DNA of 64,000 bases. Origin: Sphingobacterium phlebotomi (GTDB lineage Bacteria; Bacteroidota; Bacteroidia; Sphingobacteriales; Sphingobacteriaceae). Both the position numbers and the translations under genes were made by a program. Within the stretch, counting starts at the first letter, position 1. Every line of letters begins with the position of its first letter. The stretch is from contig NZ_VTAV01000005.1 of assembly GCF_008180195.1 (NCBI RefSeq), positions 228,287 through 292,286 on the forward strand, given 5' to 3'. Under the pieces are notes generated by a model, which was given only the letters and a program-made list of their open reading frames with translations, made no database searches and was not told the DNA's origin. Below are positions 1 to 8,471 of this stretch, piece after piece.

Positions 1-94
1 TTGTTCAAGGACAGCAAAAGCTATGCCTTAAACATACATAACGGTACAAATCGTTAAAAAGTAACAGGTTGGTGAAATTTTTTATACTATTTTG

Positions 95-754
95 CTACGA
101 TAGCTGTGCCATTAAATCGTCAAATTCTTTCTTTAACGCAGCTAGTTGCTCTTCCAATGTGCTTACCCTTTCTTCCAGTTCCTGTATGCGACCTGAAGAG
201 CTGCCGTCCGAAGCACTGGAAAAGTTTTCATAATCTTCTTCGTTTACTTCACCAAGCAAATGTACATAACGTACTTCCTTTTGACCGGGGCGTTTAGCCA
301 ATTGCTTTACAAACGGAGGCTCTTGTTCTTGCAGACGATTCAACACCTCCTGTACTTCATCTATACTGTCAAAATTAAACAATCTACCGGCATTGGAATT
401 GATTTCTCCCGGCGTTAAAGGGCCCCGGAGGATAAGTAAACACAGTGCTGCCAATTCCTGTGGAATTAAAGGGTACTGTATAGCCAGGTTGTGTTTATAT
501 TTTGTCACACGGCTACCGCCACCGACTGCCGTAGACACCAATCCCCTTTTTCTTAGCGTATCCAATGCTTCTATAATCGTGTTTTCGTCATAAGAAACAA
601 CGGGTTTCCGGGACGTCTTCTGGTTGCATGCCGTCTGTAACCCGTTTAAAGTCATAGGATAATATTCCGGTGTCGTTTTGGATTTTTCCAAAAGCGACCC
701 TAGAATGCGCAACTCTTCTGCACTTAAAATAGGTAAATTATTCGTTTCTTCCAT
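95..754 (-). CDS. YceH-type protein (DUF480)
   Basis: This 219-residue protein matches the YceH/DUF480 family. It has two winged-helix-like halves, an N-terminal segment with the family-typical LSAEELRILGSLLEKSKTTP (about residues 10-29) and a second one around PLTPGEINSNAGRL. The last 35 residues are a predicted coiled coil rich in E, L and K (ELEERVSTLEEQLAALKKE). The length fits the family. The cellular role of YceH is not established; the fold suggests DNA or RNA binding. It is divergent from the gene at 839 with 84 bases between. The ATG is followed at once by conserved sequence, so the start is probably right. Confidence 0.9.
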   Translation of the reverse strand: MEETNNLPILSAEELRILGSLLEKSKTTPEYYPMTLNGLQTACNQKTSRKPVVSYDENTIIEALDTLRKRGLVSTAVGGGSRVTKYKHNLAIQYPLIPQELAALCLLILRGPLTPGEINSNAGRLFNFDSIDEVQEVLNRLQEQEPPFVKQLAKRPGQKEVRYVHLLGEVNEEDYENFSSASDGSSSGRIQELEERVSTLEEQLAALKKEFDDLMAQLS

Positions 755-838
755 TTTTTCTGATGAATTGATTCGGTCTGTAGTCTTCGAAGATAAAAAA
801 TATCCGTTAACTTCGCGAGGAATAAAACAAGAAACATC

Positions 839-1744
839 GTGTTACGCATAGCATACCATCCGGGTTACGTACATCCCTTGCGGGCGGGACACCGTTTTCC
901 CATGGTCAAATATGAGCTTATTCCGGCGCAGCTACTTTACGAAGGGGTAGTCTCTGCAGATTGCTTTTTTGAACCAAAACTTGTCGAGATGTCGACGATT
1001 GCATTGGCACACGATGCGCATTATGTCAGCCAACTGATGGATTTATCATTGAATGCAAAAATGGTGCGTAGAATAGGGTTTCCGTTATCGCAATCGCTGG
1101 TAGACCGCGAACGGTATATCTTGGACGGAACAATCCAAGCATCTTTATATGCCTTGGAACATGGTATTGCTTTTAATGTTGCTGGCGGGACGCATCATGC
1201 TGGACGTGATTTTGGAGAAGGTTTTTGTTTGTTCAATGACCAGGCAGTGGCGGCCGCTTATTTATTGGATAGGAAATTAGCGAAGAAGGTATTAATCATC
1301 GATTTGGACGTACATCAAGGCAACGGTACCGCTCATATTTTTGAAAAACATCCAGGTGTATTTACTTTTTCTATGCATGGCGATAAAAATTTTCCCTTTA
1401 TAAAAGAATGTTCGGATTTGGATGTACCGCTGCCGGATGGTATGGATGACGGAGCCTATCTGGCCTTATTAAAGGAGAATCTTGACAAAATATTTACGAT
1501 TTTTGATCCCGATTTTGTATTTTATCAAGCCGGAGTTGATATTTTAGCTACCGATAAATTGGGAAAGCTTAAATTAACGACAGATGGATGCCTACGCCGG
1601 GATGAAATGGTATTGCAAAAATGCCGACAAAACGGACTTCCCGTACAAATCAGTATGGGGGGAGGATATTCCGAGCACATCAAGGATATCGTGAATGCAC
1701 ATGTGAATACATATAAAATAGCCATGGATATTTTTGGCTTTTAA
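839..1744 (+). CDS. Histone deacetylase family hydrolase
   Basis: This 301-residue protein belongs to the zinc-dependent arginase/deacetylase superfamily (acetoin utilisation/acetylpolyamine amidohydrolase group). The tandem histidines of the active site are at 119-120 (GTHHAGRDFG). The metal ligands are visible in DLDVHQGNG (D157, H159) and AGVD (D234). A glycine-rich SMGGGYS follows near 272-278. All catalytic residues seem present, so the enzyme should be an active deacetylase; the substrate cannot be read from the sequence. The start is GTG at 839, which keeps the family's opening IAYHPGYVHP; the next ATG (902) would cut this off. The nucleoid-associated gene follows 33 bases later. Confidence 0.93.
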   Translation: MLRIAYHPGYVHPLRAGHRFPMVKYELIPAQLLYEGVVSADCFFEPKLVEMSTIALAHDAHYVSQLMDLSLNAKMVRRIGFPLSQSLVDRERYILDGTIQASLYALEHGIAFNVAGGTHHAGRDFGEGFCLFNDQAVAAAYLLDRKLAKKVLIIDLDVHQGNGTAHIFEKHPGVFTFSMHGDKNFPFIKECSDLDVPLPDGMDDGAYLALLKENLDKIFTIFDPDFVFYQAGVDILATDKLGKLKLTTDGCLRRDEMVLQKCRQNGLPVQISMGGGYSEHIKDIVNAHVNTYKIAMDIFGF

Positions 1745-1777
1745 TAAAGGAATACGAATTTTAACACGCAATAAACA

Positions 1778-2833
1778 ATGTTCTTTCACCAAGACGCAAC
1801 TTTTGAACAACTTTCCATACACCGTGTAGGAAACAAGGCACAGGATGAGTTTTACGTATTATCCGATACGCCCATTGAGATTTCCCAGGATGAAGTCCTA
1901 CCTGATCTGCTGATGCAGTATTTTATGAAGCCTTTTAGCAAAGCGAATGAGGTATATCGCTTCTATCATCCAAACGACGATTTGCAACTCAACGAAGTCT
2001 ATTATTTTGCAAAGCAATATTTTGAAGGGAAGATCGCTTTCCACGATATGTCCCAGCAATTGGCGAAACACTTGTATGAGGTTTCGGAGCACCCGAAAAT
2101 AAAAGCGGGTGAGGTATATGTAGTTGCTTTGAAGAATGTGCAACTGGAGGGTGAGGAACACGATGCCGTTGGTATCTTTAAATCCGAGAATAAGGAAGCT
2201 TATTTAAAGGTATATCCAAATGCGGGTGGTTTTGACCTGGATTATGAACAAGAGGCGATCAATATCAATAAATTGGATAAAGGGGTGGTTATTGTGAAGA
2301 CAGAGGCGGAGGAAGGATACAAAGTGTTGGTCGTAGATCAAACTAATCAATCGGAAGCCGTGTATTGGAAAGATGATTTTCTGAAAATCAAAGCGCGTAA
2401 CGATAATTTTCAGCAGACCGGAAATTTGCTGAAAGTGTATAAGAATTTCGTCCATGATAAATTGGATGAAGCGTTTGAATTGGAAAGTGCGGACAAAATA
2501 GATCTTTTAAACCGCTCGATGAATTATTTTAAAACAAAAGAGACGTTTGATCAGGGCGAATTTGAAGAGGAAGTCATCGGAAATCCACAAGCGGCATCGT
2601 TATTCAAGGAATATCAAGAAAATTTTGCGGAAGAGTTCGATACGCCGTTTCAATCAAATTTTGAAATCGCATCTCCAGCGGTAAAAAAAATGGCCGCTTC
2701 TTATAAGTCCGTCATTAAACTGGATAAAAATTTTCATATTTATGTGCATGGCAAGCGAGACTATATTGAAGCTGGTTTTGATGAAGAACGAGGTTTAAAT
2801 TATTACAAACTATATTTTGAAGCCGAAAGTTAA
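1778..2833 (+). CDS. Nucleoid-associated protein (NdpA/YejK family)
   Basis: This 351-residue protein resembles the 37-kDa nucleoid-associated protein family (PF04245, NdpA/YejK). Visible family features are the N-terminal segment around LSIHRVGNKAQDE, the central region (VGIFKSENKEAYLKV) and the C-terminal domain with KVYKNFVHDKLDEAFEL. Members bind DNA or associate with the nucleoid; the exact function is unknown. It probably shares a transcript with the upstream deacetylase gene. The next gene starts 17 bases before this one ends, in another frame, which suggests translational coupling. Confidence 0.85.
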   Translation: MFFHQDATFEQLSIHRVGNKAQDEFYVLSDTPIEISQDEVLPDLLMQYFMKPFSKANEVYRFYHPNDDLQLNEVYYFAKQYFEGKIAFHDMSQQLAKHLYEVSEHPKIKAGEVYVVALKNVQLEGEEHDAVGIFKSENKEAYLKVYPNAGGFDLDYEQEAININKLDKGVVIVKTEAEEGYKVLVVDQTNQSEAVYWKDDFLKIKARNDNFQQTGNLLKVYKNFVHDKLDEAFELESADKIDLLNRSMNYFKTKETFDQGEFEEEVIGNPQAASLFKEYQENFAEEFDTPFQSNFEIASPAVKKMAASYKSVIKLDKNFHIYVHGKRDYIEAGFDEERGLNYYKLYFEAES

Positions 2834-3902
2834 CCTAAAAAACGGAAATAAAAGCTATTTCATAGCGATAGCGGTATGCCTTGTCGTGATGTTCGCCTTA
2901 TCCTGGATAAAGCAATCACCGGCATTTATTGAGCAATATTATAGCCGACAGTTTTATCCCGTGTTTTCGTATTTGCCGAAATTCCTGTTCGGTTGGTTAC
3001 CATTTAGCGTAGGAGATATATGCTACGTACTCCTATCGGGCAGTTTGCTGTGGCTGGCGATATCGTCGGTCATAGCACTAGTTAAACGTAAGTGGGAAAT
3101 AGCGCAGAAACGATTGATGCGGCTTGTGCTCGTTTTGCTCGGCACTTATATCTACTTCTATGTGAGTTGGGGATTACATTATTATCGGATACCATTGCAG
3201 CAACAGCTCGGACTGCAAATTGATACCATTGTTCAAGAAGATTATATCGAAATATTAGACCGTTATATAATAGAAATCAATCAGCTCCGGGAGCAGTTGG
3301 ATACGTCCATAATGGATAAGCCCCAGGCACGACAAGCATTGCAACAGCTGATGGATGAAAGCGGCGATCGGTTACCCATGTTGTCCCGTACGCAGGTAAG
3401 AGCAAAGCAACCTTTATCCAGTGAGTTGGTTTCTTACTTTACGGTTACCGGTTATTTTAATCCCTTTACGCAAGAAGTACAGGTGAATGGTAATATGCCC
3501 AAAACTTCTTATCCTTTTACGGTGGTACACGAGTTGGCGCATCAAATGGGAATCGGATTTGAAGACGAATGTAATTTTATCGCTTTTCTGATGCTTCGAG
3601 ACCATTCGAATATATGGTATCGTTATGCCGCCTACTACGAGACTGTTCAATATCTGCTTCGGCCGTTGTACTTTGAGGATAAAATGCTTTATGAATCTTA
3701 TGTTGCAAAACTATCGGCGGACGTCCGTCGCGATTACGCGGAAGAACGTCTCTTTTGGGAACAATATTACGGTGCATTTAATCGCTTGACGAACGTATTT
3801 TATGGTAGCTATTTGCGCCATAACAACCAACCGGAGGGCATGGCGCGTTATTCACTGATGAGTCGTTTGGTCATTGCCTGGGAGAAGCAGCGTTCCTCCT
3901 AG
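2817..3902 (+). CDS. DUF3810 membrane metalloprotease-like protein
   Basis: This 361-residue membrane protein belongs to DUF3810. There are about three hydrophobic segments in the first 120 residues, followed by a soluble domain. A zinc-protease-type motif HELAHQMG lies near residue 240 and an acidic GFEDECN follows it, so a metallopeptidase activity is plausible but unproven. The start is TTG at 2817, inside the end of the upstream gene; the basic run KPKVNLKNGNK then precedes the first membrane segment, as expected for a cytoplasmic N-terminus. Its 3' end overlaps the convergent MFS gene by four bases. Confidence 0.85.
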   Translation: MKPKVNLKNGNKSYFIAIAVCLVVMFALSWIKQSPAFIEQYYSRQFYPVFSYLPKFLFGWLPFSVGDICYVLLSGSLLWLAISSVIALVKRKWEIAQKRLMRLVLVLLGTYIYFYVSWGLHYYRIPLQQQLGLQIDTIVQEDYIEILDRYIIEINQLREQLDTSIMDKPQARQALQQLMDESGDRLPMLSRTQVRAKQPLSSELVSYFTVTGYFNPFTQEVQVNGNMPKTSYPFTVVHELAHQMGIGFEDECNFIAFLMLRDHSNIWYRYAAYYETVQYLLRPLYFEDKMLYESYVAKLSADVRRDYAEERLFWEQYYGAFNRLTNVFYGSYLRHNNQPEGMARYSLMSRLVIAWEKQRSS

Positions 3903-5059
3903 ATGTTCATTTTCCCTTTGACCACTTTTCTCCAGAAAACATATGCGAGTATAGCACCCATACTCGCCATGCTTACACCTACGAGTGATGGATAATTGTA
4001 CGCGTATCCGAGTGTAATGGGGACGGCACCGAGATAAGCGCCAAGCGTGTTCCCGATATTAAAACTTGCTTGTCCGGCCGCCGCGGCGAAGGTTTCCGCA
4101 CCTTTGGCATTGTTGATCAGCATCATCTGTAGTGGCGAACCGATAGAAAAGGATATCATCCCCGTAATGAATGCCATAGGATAGGCCAAATAGGTGATGT
4201 GCGCAATGAAAAACACAACCAATAAACACATTGCCATTGCAATAAAACCGATAATAACCGCTTTCGAGGGTGTTATGCTGTCGGCAAGTTTACCGCCGAT
4301 GATATTCCCGAAAAACATACCTAATCCCACCAATATCATGATGACAGGTACGCGGTTTTCAGGAAGATTTGATACGTCTGTTACCAACGGGGCGATATAG
4401 GATATCCAGGCGAACAGACCACCCGTCCCGATAGCAATAACAGCTACCATTAACCAGGCATCCCAACGGGCAAAATAGCTGATTTGTTTCAATACATTGT
4501 TTGTTTTGCTGGCTTCCATTTTCGGCATCCAAAAATAGATGGCCAAAAAGGTAATAAGACCTAATAAACTAATGACAGCGTACGTTATCCGCCAAGAGTA
4601 ATGATGACCTATATATGTTCCCAACGGTACGCCTGCTAAGTTGGCGATGGTCATTCCCGTAAACATGATAGATATCGCCTGTGCTTCTTTACCCGGCTTC
4701 GCTAGTCGCGCAGCAACCACCGAACCGACTCCAAAAAAAGCCCCATGTGGAAAACCGGAGATGAAGCGCGAGGTGAGGAGCAGCACCTTGTTGGGCGCAA
4801 TAGCAAAAATGCCATTAAACACAAAAAACAACAGCATCAGAAAGAGCAATATGTTGCGTGGAGAATACTTGCCACTGAACGCGACCAGAGTAGGAGCACC
4901 CACGACCACACCCAATGCATAAAGTGCAATTAAGTTGCTGGCTTCCGGAATTTCAATTTGTAAATCTTTGGCGATGTCTGGAAGGATGCCCATCATGGTG
5001 AATTCTGTCATCCCGATAGCTAATCCGCCAAATGCTAATGCGATAAGTGCTTTGTTCAT
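3899..5059 (-). CDS. MFS transporter, AraJ-like drug/sugar efflux family
   Basis: This 386-residue protein has about twelve hydrophobic segments and the features of the DHA1/AraJ efflux branch of the major facilitator superfamily. These include an opening GGLAIGMTEFTMMGILP, a loop motif after TM2 (GKYSPRNIL), a FISGFPHGAFFGVGS segment and a second-half GNIIGGKLADSI. The substrate is unknown; relatives export sugars, arabinose polymers or drugs. It stands alone on the minus strand, with a good Bacteroidota promoter element just upstream at 5083-5090. Confidence 0.93.
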   Translation of the reverse strand: MNKALIALAFGGLAIGMTEFTMMGILPDIAKDLQIEIPEASNLIALYALGVVVGAPTLVAFSGKYSPRNILLFLMLLFFVFNGIFAIAPNKVLLLTSRFISGFPHGAFFGVGSVVAARLAKPGKEAQAISIMFTGMTIANLAGVPLGTYIGHHYSWRITYAVISLLGLITFLAIYFWMPKMEASKTNNVLKQISYFARWDAWLMVAVIAIGTGGLFAWISYIAPLVTDVSNLPENRVPVIMILVGLGMFFGNIIGGKLADSITPSKAVIIGFIAMAMCLLVVFFIAHITYLAYPMAFITGMISFSIGSPLQMMLINNAKGAETFAAAAGQASFNIGNTLGAYLGAVPITLGYAYNYPSLVGVSMASMGAILAYVFWRKVVKGKMNI

Positions 5060-5082
5060 TTGCCTGTGCTAAATAGAGAGCG

Positions 5083-5090
5083 CAAAGGTA
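5083..5090 (-). promoter_or_regulatory. Candidate Bacteroidota -7 element for the MFS gene
   Basis: On the minus strand the sequence reads TACCTTTG, an exact match to the Bacteroidota -7 consensus TAnnTTTG, 23 bases before the ATG. No well-spaced -33 TTTG is visible: the nearest lies about 25 bases upstream inside the 5102-5126 hairpin, farther than usual. Confidence 0.5.
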
Positions 5091-5101
5091 AATATTTTTA
5101 T

Positions 5102-5126
5102 GTTCTTTTTTCTCTCAAAAAAGAAC
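5102..5126. repeat. Perfect 10-bp hairpin
   Basis: GTTCTTTTTT (5102-5111) and AAAAAAGAAC (5117-5126) form a perfect 10-bp stem with a 5-base loop. It sits between divergent genes, so it is not an ordinary 3' terminator for either. Similar AAAAGAACCAAAAA palindromes recur in intergenic regions of this phylum in my recollection. It may be a repeat-family member or an upstream structural element. Confidence 0.6.
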
Positions 5127-5136
5127 CAAAAAAGTC

Positions 5137-5211
5137 GTCGCTTCGAATGTTTTACATTTTGGGTTAGTACGAAGGATGAGTTTGTACAGTTGTAAAACAT
5201 TCGGATGCGAC
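5137..5211. repeat. 20-bp inverted repeat with 34-base loop
   Basis: The arm at 5137-5156 and the arm at 5191-5211 are nearly perfect inverted copies (one substitution and one extra base). Together with the adjacent 5102-5126 hairpin this forms a compact 110-bp palindromic unit in the divergent intergenic region 5060-5327. It could be a small non-autonomous element or a folded 5' regulatory RNA. No coding sequence was seen here. Confidence 0.55.
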
Positions 5212-5327
5212 ATTTAGTGTTAAAGGGGGATGGTGCATGGTGTGGATTAATACTAAGCGTTCTTGTTTAAGATTTTTATTTCTAATTTTACGTGTAAAAG
5301 TATAATTGTTGACTAAAATAATGAGTT

Positions 5328-6452
5328 ATGCAGTATAGAAATTTGATTTTACGGTTAATTGGTGTTGGAGCTATGGCATTTTTTCTTTCCTGTGAGTCTG
5401 GGGGGAAGCGAAAAGAGGTGAATGGAGAAAAAACTGCCAAGGTGGAACAATTAACCCTGAACGAGGAGACTGCAAAGCAAATTTTCGAACTGCCTACGCA
5501 TTGTTTAACGATTGAATATCCAAATAAACTGGGGCAGGTATTGGGAAGCGAGGCTGACCTAAAATCTCCGAAGGCACTACGTCCTATTTTTTATGGTTGT
5601 TTTGATTGGCATTCGTCGGTACATGGCTATTGGTCTATCGTCCGGTTGTTAAAGCAATATCCGGAACTGGATTCGGAGGGGAAGGTTCGCCAACTTTTAA
5701 ACGACCATATTACCAAAGAAAACCTTGCGGTGGAACTCGCTTTCTTTCAGGATAAAAATAACCTGAGTTTTGAGCGTACTTACGGTTGGGCGTGGTTGTT
5801 TAAACTGCAGCAAGAGTTAACATCATGGCGAAATGAGGATGCACAGGAATGGGCGAAGACACTGCAGCCGCTGGTTGATCTGCTTTCGGAACGTACACAG
5901 CAATATTTATCTAAATTGGTGTATCCTATCCGGACCGGACAGCATGACAATACGGCTTTTAGCCTCACGTTGATGTATGAATATGCAGAACAAGTTGGTG
6001 ATATGGTATTGCTAAATGCGGTAAAAACCAATAGTATACGTTTGTTTGAACAGGATAAAAATTGTAATCTAGCTTATGAGCCCAGCGGTTATGATTTTCT
6101 TTCGCCGTGCTTAGAAGAGGCTTATCTGATGAGTAAGATCATGCCGAAAGACGCGTACAAAAACTGGCTCGTGAATTTTTTACCGGTGCTGTTTGAATCC
6201 GAAATCGAAACACTCCAACCGGCTATTGTAAGTGACCGCACGGATGGCAAGCTGGTACATCTGGATGGTCTGAACTTTAGCCGGGCAAATTGTTTGTATG
6301 GTATTGCCCATGTATTACCGGAGATACAGAACACGTTGATCCCGCTTGCCAATACACATATTGCGTTCTCCTTAAAGAATATTTCCGGCGATGATTATAT
6401 GGGAAGCCATTGGTTGGGTTCGTTTGCGTTGCTGGCGCTGTCTAACCAGTGA
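5328..6452 (+). CDS. DUF2891 family lipoprotein
   Basis: This 374-residue protein belongs to DUF2891, recognised by HCLTIEYPNKLGQVLGS (about 58-74) and the strongly conserved FYGCFDWHSSVHGYW (about 88-102). The N-terminus is a lipoprotein signal (hydrophobic stretch ending FFLSCESGG, lipobox cysteine near 23), so the mature protein should be anchored in the envelope. The family looks like an alpha/alpha-barrel of glycosidase type, but no activity is established. It converges on the T2SS operon with only three bases between stop codons and no visible terminator. Confidence 0.9.
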   Translation: MQYRNLILRLIGVGAMAFFLSCESGGKRKEVNGEKTAKVEQLTLNEETAKQIFELPTHCLTIEYPNKLGQVLGSEADLKSPKALRPIFYGCFDWHSSVHGYWSIVRLLKQYPELDSEGKVRQLLNDHITKENLAVELAFFQDKNNLSFERTYGWAWLFKLQQELTSWRNEDAQEWAKTLQPLVDLLSERTQQYLSKLVYPIRTGQHDNTAFSLTLMYEYAEQVGDMVLLNAVKTNSIRLFEQDKNCNLAYEPSGYDFLSPCLEEAYLMSKIMPKDAYKNWLVNFLPVLFESEIETLQPAIVSDRTDGKLVHLDGLNFSRANCLYGIAHVLPEIQNTLIPLANTHIAFSLKNISGDDYMGSHWLGSFALLALSNQ

Positions 6453-6455
6453 GGT

Positions 6456-7619
6456 CTAGAAACTATTACTCATCTGGAACATTGGCAGGTACATCGCTAT
6501 TAAGATCAGTCCGACGACCAAACCCAAGAAAATGATAATTAAAGGTTCCAGGACAGTGGAAATCGTTGAGGTCTTGTATTCCACCTCCTCGGTGAGCTGA
6601 TTGGCAATCTTTTCGAAGAAAAATTCGAGACGGTTCACTTCTTCGCCGACGCGTATCAGTTGGATGATCTTTGGCGGATAGAAATCGAAGCCCGCGAGGC
6701 TCTCGTGGAGCGATTTGCCCCGTACAATAGCCTGTTCGGTCTGCTGCATAGATTGCTGGATAGGGTAAAAGTCCGTCATCTGCTCCACCAGCTGTATAGC
6801 GTATAAAAGAGGCGTATTGGTTCCCACCAAAAGCCGCATGGTATTGGCAAACCGGGCAAGATGTATTTTGCGCACGATTTCACCCGCCACAGGTATCTTT
6901 AGAATAATGAAGGAAGACCACTTGCGGTACCATAGCTTCTTACGGTTCATATACAAAAAGATAATAAGTGCAGCGAGTAGGAGTACACCCCACAGAAACG
7001 TGCTGTCAATAAAGTTGGAAGTCCGTAAAATAAAATCTGTAATCCAAGGGAGTTCACCTCCAAAGCGGGTGAAGACATCGGCAAACATCGGTACGACAAA
7101 CTTCAACATAAAAAATACCGCACCGAGGGATGTACAGAGCACAATGATCGGATAGGTCAATGCAGAGATAACCTTGCGGCGTTGCGCAATTTTACTCTTG
7201 TAGTATAGCGCCAGCTCACGGAGTACCTCACCAAGCTTGCCTGTTTCCTCTCCAATACGGATGCTCTGGAACTCATAGTTGCTGAATTTTCCACTTTGTT
7301 GTACGGCGCTCGAGAGCGTTGCCCCTTTAACCACATTATCCTTGATACCGGTAAATATATGGGTTTCCTTACCTTTCTTTTGGTCGATGAGTACCAGGTC
7401 GAACGCCGTGCGGATATCGATACCCGACAGTAAAAGTGTGCTGAACTCCAGATAGAACTCTTCTTTCTTCCGGTCGGCAAGCTGCCCGTTGCCGAAGGAA
7501 ATGTCCCGGTTCAACCATGCCATGATATCAAAGTTTATGTTGCCTTCGGTTCCGGTTTCCGAAATCGTAGCGGCTTTATTTTTCTTGTACGATGAAATAT
7601 CAATTTTTGGCATGGTCAC
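6456..7619 (-). CDS. gspF: T2SS inner-membrane platform protein GspF
   Basis: This 387-residue protein is a GspF/PilC-type platform protein of type II secretion. Two copies of the T2SSF domain are visible: the first from about residue 50 (EFSTLLLSGIDIRTAFD), the second from about 260 (FANTMRLLVGTNTPLLYAIQ). The cytoplasmic glycine-rich GEETGKLGEVL and GEEVNRLEFF motifs mark equivalent loops. There are three transmembrane segments. It is the last gene of the seven-gene minus-strand operon (11228 to 6456), 8 bases after the GspJ-like gene. No other GspF occurs in the window, so it must serve the machine whose ATPase and secretin lie at 45.8-49.2 kb. Confidence 0.93.
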   Translation of the reverse strand: MTMPKIDISSYKKNKAATISETGTEGNINFDIMAWLNRDISFGNGQLADRKKEEFYLEFSTLLLSGIDIRTAFDLVLIDQKKGKETHIFTGIKDNVVKGATLSSAVQQSGKFSNYEFQSIRIGEETGKLGEVLRELALYYKSKIAQRRKVISALTYPIIVLCTSLGAVFFMLKFVVPMFADVFTRFGGELPWITDFILRTSNFIDSTFLWGVLLLAALIIFLYMNRKKLWYRKWSSFIILKIPVAGEIVRKIHLARFANTMRLLVGTNTPLLYAIQLVEQMTDFYPIQQSMQQTEQAIVRGKSLHESLAGFDFYPPKIIQLIRVGEEVNRLEFFFEKIANQLTEEVEYKTSTISTVLEPLIIIFLGLVVGLILIAMYLPMFQMSNSF

Positions 7620-7627
7620 GTTAGTTA

Positions 7628-8110
7628 CTATTCCGCAGGTAAATTTATTAAATTTTCGGCACTATACACTTTTCGCAATACAAAAGGATAGCGTTTATTT
7701 TCCGTCTGTAGCTCAAATTGACAAACCTCGACAATCTCTTGTCGCAAATTTTTGATATATTCGACAGTCAGATATTCCGGTTGTCCATAAAGCGTGTCGG
7801 TCGGTATATCCTGCTGGCTGCGGATAACGGTCGAATCCAAAAAGACATACCGTGTCTGTCCGATATCCCGATCCAGTACCAGTGTATTGTCGGCGAACCG
7901 TACATAGTCGGCCTCCAGGAATTCCCTTTGCATGCGGTGCTGGAAAAGCTGTAATCCAAAAGCGGCCTGTTTCTCACGTTGTTGCGCTTCGCCCATCTGC
8001 GTGAAGGTGCGCAGGACATAAAAGGCTATTCCCATACAAATCGCGGCAATCAGCATCGCGATGGTCATTTCCAGTAGCGTAAAAGCGCTATAGCGTATCC
8101 TGATCGTCAT
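7628..8110 (-). CDS. Minor pseudopilin, GspJ-like
   Basis: This 160-residue protein has a class III (prepilin) signal with AFTLLEMTIAMLIAAI at residues 9-24, including the conserved Glu at +5. The residue before the cleavage point is Ala, not the usual Gly. A single N-terminal hydrophobic helix is followed by a soluble domain with little recognisable sequence. Length and position suggest a minor pseudopilin, most like GspJ. It overlaps the upstream GspI-like gene by 23 bases, so translation is probably coupled. Confidence 0.8.
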   Translation of the reverse strand: MTIRIRYSAFTLLEMTIAMLIAAICMGIAFYVLRTFTQMGEAQQREKQAAFGLQLFQHRMQREFLEADYVRFADNTLVLDRDIGQTRYVFLDSTVIRSQQDIPTDTLYGQPEYLTVEYIKNLRQEIVEVCQFELQTENKRYPFVLRKVYSAENLINLPAE

Positions 8111-8471
8111 CTAGGGGAAGGATTAAGATTAAACTATCTAGGAGACTGTTATTTTCAATATCGTAAGCATAAAATCTGACCCGTTTACGGTCAGTATACG
8201 GTGCCAACATTTCTTCTTCTACGTTATAGGCGGCAACGTGGGTAATCTTGGTTCCCTGATTATCGGAGTCTCCGGCAAGGTAGGCATTGCCAAGTTGCTT
8301 TAACTCCAATCGTACCGTCGTTTGGCGTTTGCTGGTGGAAGCATTTACCAAACGCGTAAACAGCACCATCCCTGCCGCAAACACAGCGAGCAGTATGATC
8401 AGCGCAATCAATACCTCCACCAAGGTTGATGCACGAAAAGACAACGTCTGGTATCTACTCAATTTAACCAT
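8088..8471 (-). CDS. Minor pseudopilin, GspI-like
   Basis: This 127-residue protein has a prepilin-type N-terminus, RASTLVEVLIALIILLAVFA, with Glu at +5 and again Ala at -1. One hydrophobic helix leads into a small globular domain. Small size and its place between the K-like and J-like genes suggest GspI. It overlaps both neighbours (13 bases with K, 23 with J). Assignment to I rather than H is inferred from size and gene order only. Confidence 0.78.
   Translation of the reverse strand: MVKLSRYQTLSFRASTLVEVLIALIILLAVFAAGMVLFTRLVNASTSKRQTTVRLELKQLGNAYLAGDSDNQGTKITHVAAYNVEEEMLAPYTDRKRVRFYAYDIENNSLLDSLILILPLDDDQDTL

Noticed and set aside
1..94. Possible gene end at the left edge
   Set aside because: No frame with coding character was seen in the first 94 bases.
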